From Nakaseomyces glabratus (Eukaryota > Ascomycota > Saccharomycetes > Saccharomycetales > Saccharomycetaceae), in the NCBI RefSeq assembly GCF_010111755.1, contig NC_088960.1, forward strand, positions 620,001 to 684,000: a stretch of DNA of 64,000 nt, read 5' to 3'. A model generated the notes under the pieces. That model was given only the letters and a program-made list of their open reading frames with translations, was not told where the DNA came from and made no database searches. Shown here piece after piece: positions 10,692 through 21,118 of the stretch. Every line of letters begins with the position of its first letter. The stretch's first letter is position 1. The position numbers and the translations under genes were made by a program.

Positions 10692-12233
10692 ATGCAGAAC
10701 ACGTCTTCTAGACCATCGGGGTCGTTGGGGACAGTGTCGTCGTTTGATCTGGAGCCCAATCCCTTTGAGCAAAGTTTTGCGTCGACAAAGAAAACAGAAA
10801 GTGGTGGTGATGGTGGGAACATAGGTAATACGAATGATTCTGCCGCGAATGGAGATGGTTTAGACAACGCTAAGGGCATGGCCTCGTTGAGCTATCTGGA
10901 TTCCCAGAACAACGGTAGTTCGGGTAGTTTGAATATAGACCCTCAAATAGCTGGTGACCAAAAGCGTGCCGCATCTTTGATTTATGGCAACCAGAGAGGG
11001 CCGATGCAGTCGCCTCCTTTGCTGACCCCAGGTGGCTCTAAGAAACTGCCACCTCTTTTAATGTCACCATCTTATTTACAAGGACAGTCCCAATCTGGTC
11101 AAAATGGTAGTTCGCACAACGGTAGTGCTACTGGGGGACAAACACCACTAGGTGGTTCACAAGGAGTAGCAAATGGTAGTGAAACAGATGGCCAATTGCC
11201 TGGGTTTTTGATGAACTTATTTAAGTCAGGATTAACACCTAACGAATCTAACCTGAGGGCTAATTTCACACCGGGCATATTGGGTAGCCAGTTCAATCAA
11301 GGGTCTCTACCCTCGCTGATGAATAACAATGTGAGCATTTCTCGAGCGAACAGTAACTCTGTAGTTCCAACAAATGGAGATAAAGACGAATCAGGATCTG
11401 GTAGAAAGATGAATGGACAAATAGACATTCCTAATAAAGCCCTAACTGCATTGGGGGGTCTTCCCGCTGGTCAATTAACCCCTGGGTTGAGCTCTTTATT
11501 AGCCTCTTCTGCCAAGCAACTGAACTTGGACAATAATACACGAGAGTCTACTCCTAACATATCCGTAAGTCAACCAGTTGTACAAGGCGTCACTAAATCT
11601 AATTCAGTACCGACCAACAGTTACTTCCCACTTGCAGACACCACCATTGAGAAGGACTCAGGTGCCGATGGTGCTGATAATCAATCTGGTACACAAAAGA
11701 AACGAGGAAGGAAGAAGAGTGTTTCGACAAAGGCTACAGAACCTAAGAGAAAACGTGCTTCAACAAGCTCAGCTTCTAAGAAATCGGAAGGCAATACTGG
11801 AACTGCAACTGTCACTAACCCGGAAGCAAACAATGCTGTCAACACTGGTAACGACGATTTGGATGAACAAGAGAGAAGAAGACAGGAGTTCTTGGAAAGA
11901 AACAGAGTTGCTGCGTCAAGGTTTAGACGGAAGAAGAAAGAGTATATAAAGAAGATAGAAACGGATTTGGGCATTTTACAAACAGAGTATAATGATATGT
12001 CGAAGATAATCGGCCATCTCGCTGGTATAACACCCGAAGGCAGTGACGATAGAGTCTCAGCTTCCATATTACTTATGCTTGAGCAATCCTTGATGAACAA
12101 TGACATAAAGGCTGCACTTCAAATTATAGAAAGCACAAAGCAAATTCTAACATCATCAAACTTTGTCAAGAGAAACGGTGCAAACCCAGTTGCCAAAAAT
12201 ACAAGTCATGATAGTTCAGATTCGGGCAAATAA
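10692..12233 (+). CDS. SKO1: bZIP transcription factor Sko1 (ATF/CREB family)
   Basis: Nuclear bZIP factor that, with Tup1-Cyc8, represses osmotic and oxidative stress genes and becomes an activator after phosphorylation by Hog1. It has 513 residues, shorter than S. cerevisiae Sko1 (about 647). The N-terminal 370 residues are low complexity with many SP/TP sites (SPPLLTPGG, LLMSPS, NFTPGILG, LTPGLSSLL), plausible Hog1 targets. Basic patches PKRKRAS and RKKSVS before the bZIP look like PKA-type sites and nuclear signals. The basic region has NRVAASRFR beginning at N404, followed by a short leucine zipper (LGILQTEYNDMSKIIGHL). The start is the ATG at 10692. Order matches YNL167C. Confidence 0.95.
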   Translation: MQNTSSRPSGSLGTVSSFDLEPNPFEQSFASTKKTESGGDGGNIGNTNDSAANGDGLDNAKGMASLSYLDSQNNGSSGSLNIDPQIAGDQKRAASLIYGNQRGPMQSPPLLTPGGSKKLPPLLMSPSYLQGQSQSGQNGSSHNGSATGGQTPLGGSQGVANGSETDGQLPGFLMNLFKSGLTPNESNLRANFTPGILGSQFNQGSLPSLMNNNVSISRANSNSVVPTNGDKDESGSGRKMNGQIDIPNKALTALGGLPAGQLTPGLSSLLASSAKQLNLDNNTRESTPNISVSQPVVQGVTKSNSVPTNSYFPLADTTIEKDSGADGADNQSGTQKKRGRKKSVSTKATEPKRKRASTSSASKKSEGNTGTATVTNPEANNAVNTGNDDLDEQERRRQEFLERNRVAASRFRRKKKEYIKKIETDLGILQTEYNDMSKIIGHLAGITPEGSDDRVSASILLMLEQSLMNNDIKAALQIIESTKQILTSSNFVKRNGANPVAKNTSHDSSDSGK

Positions 12234-12713
12234 ATGTAAACAATTCTATAGACCGGCCCCTTGTCTCTCTACTATTGGTTCTATTAAGCATATTCTCAAA
12301 CATTTTCACCTTCCGTTTACCATGGCTGGATGAAAGGTATTGACTAATGAGGGCAAAAGAGATACAAGGACAACTAGTAAATTTAAGTAATATCCGTTGT
12401 AATATTATGGGAAATCAATCGTCCTACAATTTATATACTATCCTCCCTTTTTGAATATTCTGTCTAGCCTACTTATAAATATCAAAGAGTCACGTTTGTC
12501 ATCTGTTCAATCTTCACATGACTAACCAATCATAAAGGACTTCGGAATTCCCCACATCGCAATCTTATCCATTTAACTGCTTTGGAGTCCTGGAATTTGA
12601 ATCACGCCTGTCGATTTCATTGATCATCTTCCAAATGATTTACATGCTACTGCCCCACGTATAAAAGCTACAGTACCGTCATCGAAGTTTCTTCTATTCA
12701 GATAATTCCGAAG
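12234..12713. other. Intergenic SKO1-FMP41
   Basis: A 480-base spacer. TCTTCACATG near 12511-12520 is one mismatch from the Ino2/Ino4 element (WYTTCAYRTGS), which may be chance. Nothing else stands out. Confidence 0.5.
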
Positions 12714-13529
12714 ATGTCGATAGCTAAGCTATTTGCAGGGAAGATGAGCTACACTTACCTGAAGGACGCAAAGAAGATAATTTGTATTGGTAGAAACTAT
12801 GCTGCACACATCAAAGAGTTGAACAATGCAACTCCAAAACAGCCATTCTTCTTCTTGAAGCCAATGTCCAGTGTTGTAACACCAGTCGATGAGAAACACG
12901 CCATAAAAGAGTTGCCTAAGCAAGCAAGCTACCATGGTTTGAACGATGACGGTACCAACCCAGGCACTATCCAGATACCAAAAGGTACGGTAGTCCATCA
13001 TGAGATTGAAGTTGCATTGGTGATGGACAAGTACATCTCGAATGCCAACGAGTCTGAATTCACTGCAGCTGATGTTTACGATTCCATCAGAGGTGTAGCC
13101 CTGGCGCTGGACTTAACTGCTCGTAATGTTCAGGACGAAGCCAAGAAGAAAGGTCTACCGTGGTCCATCGGCAAAGGTTTCGATACGTTCTTGCCCATGT
13201 CACATATGATCCCAAAGACCAAATTCGAAGCCAATAAAGAAAATCTACAGGAAGCATTCAGAGTTACTTGCGATGTCAACGGCACTCGCAGACAAGACGG
13301 TAACACAAACCTGATGCTATATCCACTCCACAAAATCATCCAGCATATCTCAACAATGATGACTTTGGAGCCAGGCGACATCATCCTCACAGGTACACCT
13401 GCTGGTGTGGGCCCAATTGCTGCCGGTGACAACATCAGCGGTCAGTTGTACTACACAGACGACTTGCTCATTGACTTCAATTTCGACTGCGTAGTTCGCC
13501 CTGGTCCTTACGAATACAAAGAAACTTAG
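12714..13529 (+). CDS. FMP41: Fumarylacetoacetate hydrolase-family protein Fmp41
   Basis: Homologue of the mitochondrial protein Fmp41 (YNL168C), in the FAHD1/FAHD2 branch of the FAH superfamily. Members of this branch are reported to act on oxaloacetate or other acylpyruvates; the substrate here is not shown by sequence. It has 271 residues. Metal ligands of the fold are present: the HHEIEV pair (E97, E99) and D133 in ALDLTARNVQ, with PWSIGKGFD and TGTPAGVGP further on. There are two candidate starts: ATG at 12714, which adds a short hydrophobic and basic segment (MSIAKLFAGK) suited to mitochondrial import, and ATG at 12744 (MSYTYLKDAK), which matches the start of the S. cerevisiae protein. 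I list the longer form. Confidence 0.93.
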   Translation: MSIAKLFAGKMSYTYLKDAKKIICIGRNYAAHIKELNNATPKQPFFFLKPMSSVVTPVDEKHAIKELPKQASYHGLNDDGTNPGTIQIPKGTVVHHEIEVALVMDKYISNANESEFTAADVYDSIRGVALALDLTARNVQDEAKKKGLPWSIGKGFDTFLPMSHMIPKTKFEANKENLQEAFRVTCDVNGTRRQDGNTNLMLYPLHKIIQHISTMMTLEPGDIILTGTPAGVGPIAAGDNISGQLYYTDDLLIDFNFDCVVRPGPYEYKET

Positions 13530-13948
13530 TTTAATCAAACAAAAATAAAAATAAAAATGGTACTAAAACTAAACCTAAATACTACTCTAACACTGATCTG
13601 TACGACTTATATCAAAGCTCTATGTAATCAATATTAATGCATTCATCATTGTAGTTTGAAGGCTTTAAAAGGCCATTATGCCAAAAATCCTTCGGCATTC
13701 TTCATTTTTGAGCCCATCTCGCGTAACCTTTCGCACAAATCGACTTCTTAGGAAGCCAAACAAAGACTCTCGAATGCTCATCGTGCTCTTTGCGTTTAGT
13801 CATAAGACACTATTCAAAACAAACCAAGAGGACCGTTAGAGTGATCGTGGTATCCTTGCACCTGAGATAATAGAAATTAAGACGGTGAGCTCTTTTTCTC
13901 TGGGAAAGAAACTAGCGCTGCTTAAGGGAATACCAGTACCAAATCGCG
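13530..13948. other. Intergenic FMP41-PSD1
   Basis: A 419-base spacer between tandem genes. No confident regulatory element or RNA gene is seen. Confidence 0.5.
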
Positions 13949-15475
13949 ATGATTCCAGTCAAGACTGTGCTGTTAAAGAGCAAGACTCTGCTTAGTGGTA
14001 GGATGCCTGTGCGCCTTTCTAATGGTATGCAGTTGCGCAACAGAACTGCCATCTTGAAGCGTGGCATTACCAATAGGTTAAGCAATCCGCAGAGGAAGTC
14101 CAATGAGATTGTCCGCAAAGCTAGGAGTTATGCTAGTGTTACCACGAAACAGAAGGAGAAATACATTGTTTCTGTAAATATGAAATGGGCGGTGCTAACA
14201 GGTGTCACAATTGTTCTTGGGACTCTGTTGCTGACTTCACGTAGAATTGAGGAAGATGAGGATAGCAAGAAGGACAGCGAGGGCCAAGGGAAAAGGTATA
14301 AGAAGATTAGGATTCTTGACAACAACTGGCTATTTTTTTGCTACTCAACGTTACCTTTGAACGCTATTTCACGTCTTTGGGGCCAGGTTAATTCCTACAC
14401 TTTACCCATTTGGTTAAGACCTTCGGGATTTAAATTTTACTCTTACCTGTTTGGTGTTAACTTGGATGAAATGGAGAACCCAAATCTAGAGGACTATGCA
14501 AACCTATCAGATTTCTTCTACCGTAATATTAGGCCTGAGACCAGACCTGTTGCTCCTGGTGATGAAGTCATCGTTTGTCCTAGCGATGGTAAAGTTCTTC
14601 AGATTGGTATTATTAACTCTGAAACTGGCGAAGTTGAACAGGTCAAAGGATTAACATATTCTATCAAGGAATTTTTGGGTACGCATAGCCATCCTTTACT
14701 ATGTAAGAGTGAATCCACTCTGGACTTATCCGGCCATGAAGAGCGCCATCAGGAATTTGCACGAGCAAACAAATTCAAAGTGTCTTATTCATCTCCAGAC
14801 TTGAATGCTACGAAAGATGAGGAGGCAACTGACGTTATTAAATTTGAGAATGAGGGTGATAAAACTGTCGACGAGTATAATACTCCTAGCATCTCTAAGA
14901 CAATGAAACTTCTAACCGAAGTCTCACCTAACTTCCCTTCATATACTTCGAGTATGACTGGCCCCGAAGAGACTAACCTATATTTTGCTGTCATCTACTT
15001 GGCTCCTGGTGACTATCACCACTTTCATTCACCAATAAACTGGGTTTGTCGCCTCCGTCGTCACTTTCCTGGTGACCTTTTCTCTGTTGCACCATATTTT
15101 CAAAGAAATTTCCCCAATCTGTTTGTTTTAAATGAGAGAGTTGCTCTTTTAGGTTACTGGAGACATGGATTCTTCAGTATGACTCCAGTTGGTGCCACTA
15201 ATGTTGGATCAATCAAATTGAATTTTGATGAAGAACTAAAGACCAATGCAAAAAGGAGGAAAATAAAACCACATACTTGCTATGAAGCCGTTTATGAGAA
15301 AGCCAGTAAGGTTTTAGGGGGACTTCCTTTGACAAAGGGGGAGGAAATGGGTGGTTTCATGTTAGGAAGCACTGTAGTTCTTTGTTTTGAAGCACCAAAA
15401 GATTTTCAATTCCATATCAAAACTGGTGAGAAAGTCAAAATGGGACAAAAGCTAGGCTCTATCCAGAAAGACTAA
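13949..15475 (+). CDS. PSD1: Mitochondrial phosphatidylserine decarboxylase 1
   Basis: Inner-membrane enzyme that makes phosphatidylethanolamine from phosphatidylserine. It has 508 residues (about 500 in S. cerevisiae). The N terminus is rich in Arg and Lys with few acids, as in a matrix-targeting presequence. One membrane segment follows (WAVLTGVTIVLGTLLL, about residues 76-93). The decarboxylase domain starts around LPLNAISRLWG. The autocleavage site LGST is at residues 472-475, and Ser474 would become the pyruvoyl group of the alpha subunit. YHHFHSP carries the conserved active-site histidine region. A roughly 80-residue Ser/Thr-rich insertion (around residues 250-335) interrupts the beta part. 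Gene order matches YNL169C. Confidence 0.97.
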   Translation: MIPVKTVLLKSKTLLSGRMPVRLSNGMQLRNRTAILKRGITNRLSNPQRKSNEIVRKARSYASVTTKQKEKYIVSVNMKWAVLTGVTIVLGTLLLTSRRIEEDEDSKKDSEGQGKRYKKIRILDNNWLFFCYSTLPLNAISRLWGQVNSYTLPIWLRPSGFKFYSYLFGVNLDEMENPNLEDYANLSDFFYRNIRPETRPVAPGDEVIVCPSDGKVLQIGIINSETGEVEQVKGLTYSIKEFLGTHSHPLLCKSESTLDLSGHEERHQEFARANKFKVSYSSPDLNATKDEEATDVIKFENEGDKTVDEYNTPSISKTMKLLTEVSPNFPSYTSSMTGPEETNLYFAVIYLAPGDYHHFHSPINWVCRLRRHFPGDLFSVAPYFQRNFPNLFVLNERVALLGYWRHGFFSMTPVGATNVGSIKLNFDEELKTNAKRRKIKPHTCYEAVYEKASKVLGGLPLTKGEEMGGFMLGSTVVLCFEAPKDFQFHIKTGEKVKMGQKLGSIQKD

Positions 15476-15823
15476 CTATGAATTAATCACAATTGCTACC
15501 CTTTCATAACTCTATGTTGAATATCAACATATTATCAAATTAACCATATTTTGCATATTCTTTTATAAATAACGGTACTTCTCAAATGAGAAAGCTCTAC
15601 ATATCTCTTGGGAGACCATATATCTAGATATACGCATACCAATAAAAATATATAGTTTCAATACGCTCATTACCTAAAATTGCAAAGATGAAAAGATCGC
15701 ATCATTTACAATAATCTAAACAGTTTTGTTTGAGTTAACGAATATAGATGCATACATATTTATATCTATGTGCATTTTCAGAAACTCCTCATTCACACCA
15801 CGATTTAGTAACAGCCAGTTAAA
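15476..15823. other. Convergent intergenic PSD1 / APC1
   Basis: AT-rich 348-base region between two converging genes, where both transcripts should end. No other feature is seen. Confidence 0.55.
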
Positions 15824-18800
15824 TCAATGCTGCGCTTCCTCGTAAAGCTTCCACCAAATTGCTAGGTCATCATTTGATATCGATGATACTCTTCTATTGT
15901 TTTGAATTAATTCAAGATCAAATTTAGAGTTTCTTGAACAGATACTAGAATCTTCGAACTCATTTAGCGGGTCCTGCAAATCCTTGCCTTTTATATGCAA
16001 CAAAGAAAGTATAGAAGAAGCAGGCTGTACCATAATTTTATCAAACCGTAATCTTTTCTCTATTTTCTTACTTAGAGAAAGGTCAACTACATCCGTATTA
16101 TTCCGAGTTCTGTAGTCAGAAGCACCATTAGGATATGAAGACTCTTTCTTTGATTGGACATACAAAATTGTCCCGTTTTTGAATAATTTTGATGCAGAGA
16201 TATTTTTACTGAAATCAATGTGAAGGGGATAGTAGTCATTGGATATTAGCGATATTGCCTTAATGGCGTTAATTTCAGGCAGAAGACAAGGAGTTCGCAA
16301 AATTTGTTCATTGAGCTTTTGTGAGTTGGCAGACTTTGTGAGAACTCTGATATCAACACCAGATACCATTTTATCCGTAGTAGCATCTTTAACTAAGAGA
16401 CATCTAGATTCAACTGCCAAACTCCAAAAATGTCTCAATTCTTGAAGATAATACGGAGGTAAAAATAAAGGTAAAGTGCTCAAGATTAAATAAGCGACAG
16501 ACTCTTTATCGGTGTTCTTTAAGGCATACTGACCCGAACCTAAAAACAAAAATCCTATGGACAGACTTGTGGCAATATATTTTGCATAGTGATTATCTGT
16601 GTCGGGTTGGTCAAAATTTGGGGGTACGGTATCTTCTCCTGCTGAACCTCCTTCAACAACCTCCTCAAACCCGTTTAGAGAACTCCTTCGACTACTACCT
16701 ACTGCCTGATTGTTAATTGTGTTAGCATCGGAATGATCCCAGTTGTTCTGTGATTTCGATTCTTTTCTATGATAAATATCTGAGCTACTTCCAAATACCA
16801 CCTCATGAACGTATCTAATTCGTTTAAATACATCCAAATCACCCCGTGCACTCATAACCATACTGAGGGATACCATAATAACATTTAACAGCACATTAAT
16901 AGAAGTTACAACTAATTTGAAATCAACAGAGTCTCTTCCAGGGTATTGATAAAAGGGAAGAAGTTGGTCAAACAAGGAGAGCAAGAATTCCTTAATTCTT
17001 AAATTTCCAGTAGAGGCAAACTTTAACCCTAGGGATAAAATCCTGCCTGATAATATGTAATATATTTGCATATGATCAGACTTCAAACAAGAGTCTAGTA
17101 TATCCACGCCTAGCTCTTCCATCAAGAATTCAACAGAGTCATGGATCGAGTCCCACATTATCATGCGATATGCAAACTCTGAAAACATATAAAACTCGGG
17201 ACGGCAAGAGCTTCTTTCAAAGCCAAAAATAATCTTTGGCTTAACTTGATCGGCAACATCTGCGTTTTCACTCTTCAGATATATCAACATAATAGCTAAA
17301 AGCCTGCCTATATATGAGTTCTGAGGCAGCTCAGATTTCTCAGCTTCTGAATGAAATTTCAACTTGTTTAACAATCCATCTGTCAAAGAAGTAAAATATG
17401 CAGAATCTTGAATCTCCGGCAAATTATAAGATGAATCAAGGTCGTCTTCAACCAAATTGCTTCGACTTTTTTTGTGCTCTTCAGTACCACATGATTTAGT
17501 AAAATTGTCAGCTGCACCTAGATTGATCATGCCAATAGCTATACCAGCAGCCATTCTATATCCTTCATTAGCAACATACTCCTCATTAATGAGTACTAAA
17601 GACTCCAACTGATCAACAAGGATGTTTGTCATCTTTTTATGTTGAGACTTCAAGAATAAAAGTCCTAAGCTAACAAGTCCGGCTGTCTGCACTCGAATAT
17701 CAATATTCAAATCATTAGCTCCTTTAGGCAATAAGGAAGCGATATGGATGCTCAAAATTTTTGTTAACGTCAGATCCATGGTACCTCTCATGCTAGCGGT
17801 CATTCCTAACAATAGACCAACGCCAACATGTGTATTCTTTAGGCTGAGGTAGTTATAAATATGCCATTCTTCTAACTCTTTTAAATGCCCATTTAAACCA
17901 AGACCTAATAGGAAACCTGCATGTGATGCACTTACATCCTTTGGCTTATTGAAAACAATCCAACTACCATTTACTCCTTTGGTTTTTCTAGATATTTTTA
18001 AACCAGAACTTACACCTGCATGAAATTCACCCCATTCAATTATATCGCTTGGGATGAGATCCTTGTCAACATTAATTACAGTCTCGTCAGGAAAGGAAAC
18101 TGAAAAATTTATTGGCCTCAAAACCCACTTTTGGGTTGACAATGGCTTTTCTGTTGCAAAAACTACCATTGCCCAACCAATACCCTGAGCGCATGATCTA
18201 AGAGCAATAATTTCTGCAATCTTCTTTTTTTTACTTAGTATTTTCGAGTACTCGGAATCAGTAGAAAAGAAAGGAACTTTTTGAACCTTACTAAAAGACA
18301 ACAATGTCATAGCATCATTAAACCTTCTATCCTCCGAAAATATCAGACTCGAGTTTTTCTTTAGATTGACACCATCATCGATATCTTCTGAAGCATTTTG
18401 ATCTAAAAGTATATCCTTTGACAGTTGGGATTCTGAACTCAAAACAATATCAGAAAGAACAGACAGTATGGATTTCGTTGATTTCGCGTTTAGTAATGGT
18501 GACGCTTTTATATCAGTTTTCAAAGCACTTTCATTGCTACCCTTCCATGTCATTTTTTCTTTAAGTATGCTTGAGTATCTCGCTAAATCTGCTCTCGATA
18601 TAAGTCCAACATCAACATCCTCTTCAATCTCAGCAAAATTGTTCTCAAACAATTGTAAGGCTTCCACCATAGGCTTAAAAAGTCCAGGTGGATAGGATTG
18701 CAGATCTTCCCTATTCATCTTGAACTTTGTCAAGACTTTCAAAAAGTGACTTTTAGGTGATATATTATTTAGTGACTCAAATAGTCGAGTTACTTTAAAA

Positions 18801-21118
18801 GTCCGAGGAGTGATAAGTTCGTTAACCTTATTGTCCATTTCAACTAGTCTAGAAAACTCTATAAAAGGGACAATAGTGTTAACATCTTTATCACTTAAAC
18901 TCGATAAAGATCCAAGAATTGAAGTCGGTGCATCCAAGGGTTTGACATAACCATTTACTATATTAGAGGACAAGTTTAGGCAGCACGGGATTGCTTTGAG
19001 ACCTTTATAATCTTGGTAGTAATCATCCCATTGAGAGGGCCATTCCAGAATAGTTGTTATTGCGCCAATCAAAGAACCCATGTCGTCGGTATCCCTTCTC
19101 CTATATATGTTTAGAATGGTCTCCTCTCTTAACAAATGCAGTCCCATAACCATTTTTGGAAAAGTGACACCAACATCCATTCTTTCAAGTGAATTTAAAA
19201 TTCGAGAGTTCCGTAAGGAAGGTAGTGAAGTTAAAGAGTCTGGTGACATTAGACTAGAAATCAAAACCTTAAAGCATTCCCATTCACAATCAAACACATC
19301 GAGATTTTCTTTAGAATTAACATACTCAAGACTAATTTGAAACCAAAAGAAAACAAGTAGTTGATAAAATTTCGAGTCACAAATATACCTAAACGAAAGA
19401 AAAATCTCTCTTAACAACAGCCTTTTGGGACAGCGGTCATATAGAGTAAAATATCTCACAAATGTAGAAGGGAATTGATGAACTATCAGTTGTTCTTTGC
19501 TAACCATTTCCATTCTTCTAATGGCCATTATATTTTCTTCATAATATATATCAAGGTAAGGATTCATGATATATGTCTTCTCTTCTGTAATGGCAAAAAC
19601 ACAGCCATCTAATCTATATTCCGAGCTATTTGTTGGTTGAAAGTCCAATATATTACCAAAATCCACTTTAGGCAGATTTTTTAACTGGATCATCAGTTGT
19701 GGAAATGTGCCATAAAGTAGAAATGAATTAGAGTTAATTACTTCAGGGATCATATCAATAAACCATAATTTATAATAACCCTTTTCCGTGTCAAAAATTA
19801 ATACACCCTCCATATTTTCATACTTTAAAGGAAGACATTTTATATTTATACCTCCTTCGCCATTTCTCAAGGATTCAGGAAGTTTAACAGTTGAAATCTT
19901 AGTTAATACAACATCTTTTATTGATGTTTCGCTGCTCATAGTGTCGGTTGTGGCCATAGTACTACTCGAAACTCTTACGCTGCTATTGGGGTGATTTTTC
20001 AATAAGCTTTCGTTGCCGTTTATCCCCAATCTATCCATAGTAGATGAGTCATTCCGTTTTAAAGTTGATGATGACAGCTGTTGATGACTTACATTAACTT
20101 CTTGAAAAAAATCTGCAGGTGATTTCAGTTGAACATCAACCGGAAGGCCAGCGTTTGGTGTTACTTTTCGATTCATCAACGAAAGTTTTCTTAAGTCATT
20201 GCTGTATTGATGTCTATTTTCTAGTTGCTGACTTGCTTCCAATTTACTTATAGTTCTAGGTTTGGAGATTTGTAAATGACTATTCTGACCTGCACTATTA
20301 CTATTTTTATAGTCTGACAAAGTGTTTTCTGTTCTAGCATTATCTCCAAGTATCCTAGTGTAATAAAATTGCAAATTCAATTCTTCTGAATCATAGAGAA
20401 CAGTGATACTAAGCCCAGAATTTTTTGGAAAGGTCATCATTTTTAAAGGATGTCGTACCCTAGATGATGCTAAACAAGTCTGTTCGCTATTTTCCAGTTC
20501 TTTAGTATATTCATTTGGACTACATGTACGTCTTTTTTTCTTAAATAGAATATTACCATCCACAGTATCGATCTCCCGCGTATTCCGTCTCTTACCACTT
20601 GAGGTGAGTATTGTATCATCTTCATTAATAAATACTAGGGTCCCAAAAGGTGCCAATGGGTCAGAAAGTGATATGAACTGCTGCTCAATAGAGGTTCTTC
20701 CACTATTTTCTTCAGAAAAAATTGATTTGCCGCCACTTCCAGGTTCTAATGATAACATATCATCCCGTTCCAATATTATACCATTTTGATACATAAATGC
20801 ATCTTTTATTGGAAAAGGGAAGCATATTGTGGAACTATCACTTTTTGCACTTTCTGAGCTTTCATTGGCGATATAGTAGACATATGCAAGCTCTCTCAGT
20901 ACAATTATTAGACATTTCGTCTGTAGATTTTCAAATTTGGTAAATCCAGCTCTTACTACAGCAGATGAGTTGAAAGTAAATCGCCTTCTACATTCCGTGC
21001 CTTTACCTACTAACCACTCGACAGTTCTCCGGTCAGGAGATACCCAAAGGTCACCTAGATCATCATCACTACATTCAAAGCATTTCTTGAATAATGAAAA
21101 GTCCTCTTTAAAATTCAT
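15824..21118 (-). CDS. APC1: Anaphase-promoting complex scaffold subunit Apc1
   Basis: Largest scaffold of the APC/C ubiquitin ligase, which marks securin and cyclins for degradation. The frame is open from a TTG at 21151; the first ATG is at 21116-21118 (MNFKEDFSLF), giving 1764 residues against 1748 in S. cerevisiae. The N-terminal half is a beta-propeller-like region with long disordered Ser/Asn-rich loops. The C-terminal half has proteasome/cyclosome (PC) repeats, seen as Gly-rich pairs of small helices: HAGFLLGLGLNGHL, THVGVGLLLGMTAS, QTAGLVSLGLLFL, YRMAAGIAIGMINLG. It ends WWKLYEEAQH. Relative strand and position after PSD1 match YNL172W. It is the last gene of the YNL-type block. Confidence 0.96.
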   Translation of the reverse strand: MNFKEDFSLFKKCFECSDDDLGDLWVSPDRRTVEWLVGKGTECRRRFTFNSSAVVRAGFTKFENLQTKCLIIVLRELAYVYYIANESSESAKSDSSTICFPFPIKDAFMYQNGIILERDDMLSLEPGSGGKSIFSEENSGRTSIEQQFISLSDPLAPFGTLVFINEDDTILTSSGKRRNTREIDTVDGNILFKKKRRTCSPNEYTKELENSEQTCLASSRVRHPLKMMTFPKNSGLSITVLYDSEELNLQFYYTRILGDNARTENTLSDYKNSNSAGQNSHLQISKPRTISKLEASQQLENRHQYSNDLRKLSLMNRKVTPNAGLPVDVQLKSPADFFQEVNVSHQQLSSSTLKRNDSSTMDRLGINGNESLLKNHPNSSVRVSSSTMATTDTMSSETSIKDVVLTKISTVKLPESLRNGEGGINIKCLPLKYENMEGVLIFDTEKGYYKLWFIDMIPEVINSNSFLLYGTFPQLMIQLKNLPKVDFGNILDFQPTNSSEYRLDGCVFAITEEKTYIMNPYLDIYYEENIMAIRRMEMVSKEQLIVHQFPSTFVRYFTLYDRCPKRLLLREIFLSFRYICDSKFYQLLVFFWFQISLEYVNSKENLDVFDCEWECFKVLISSLMSPDSLTSLPSLRNSRILNSLERMDVGVTFPKMVMGLHLLREETILNIYRRRDTDDMGSLIGAITTILEWPSQWDDYYQDYKGLKAIPCCLNLSSNIVNGYVKPLDAPTSILGSLSSLSDKDVNTIVPFIEFSRLVEMDNKVNELITPRTFKVTRLFESLNNISPKSHFLKVLTKFKMNREDLQSYPPGLFKPMVEALQLFENNFAEIEEDVDVGLISRADLARYSSILKEKMTWKGSNESALKTDIKASPLLNAKSTKSILSVLSDIVLSSESQLSKDILLDQNASEDIDDGVNLKKNSSLIFSEDRRFNDAMTLLSFSKVQKVPFFSTDSEYSKILSKKKKIAEIIALRSCAQGIGWAMVVFATEKPLSTQKWVLRPINFSVSFPDETVINVDKDLIPSDIIEWGEFHAGVSSGLKISRKTKGVNGSWIVFNKPKDVSASHAGFLLGLGLNGHLKELEEWHIYNYLSLKNTHVGVGLLLGMTASMRGTMDLTLTKILSIHIASLLPKGANDLNIDIRVQTAGLVSLGLLFLKSQHKKMTNILVDQLESLVLINEEYVANEGYRMAAGIAIGMINLGAADNFTKSCGTEEHKKSRSNLVEDDLDSSYNLPEIQDSAYFTSLTDGLLNKLKFHSEAEKSELPQNSYIGRLLAIMLIYLKSENADVADQVKPKIIFGFERSSCRPEFYMFSEFAYRMIMWDSIHDSVEFLMEELGVDILDSCLKSDHMQIYYILSGRILSLGLKFASTGNLRIKEFLLSLFDQLLPFYQYPGRDSVDFKLVVTSINVLLNVIMVSLSMVMSARGDLDVFKRIRYVHEVVFGSSSDIYHRKESKSQNNWDHSDANTINNQAVGSSRRSSLNGFEEVVEGGSAGEDTVPPNFDQPDTDNHYAKYIATSLSIGFLFLGSGQYALKNTDKESVAYLILSTLPLFLPPYYLQELRHFWSLAVESRCLLVKDATTDKMVSGVDIRVLTKSANSQKLNEQILRTPCLLPEINAIKAISLISNDYYPLHIDFSKNISASKLFKNGTILYVQSKKESSYPNGASDYRTRNNTDVVDLSLSKKIEKRLRFDKIMVQPASSILSLLHIKGKDLQDPLNEFEDSSICSRNSKFDLELIQNNRRVSSISNDDLAIWWKLYEEAQH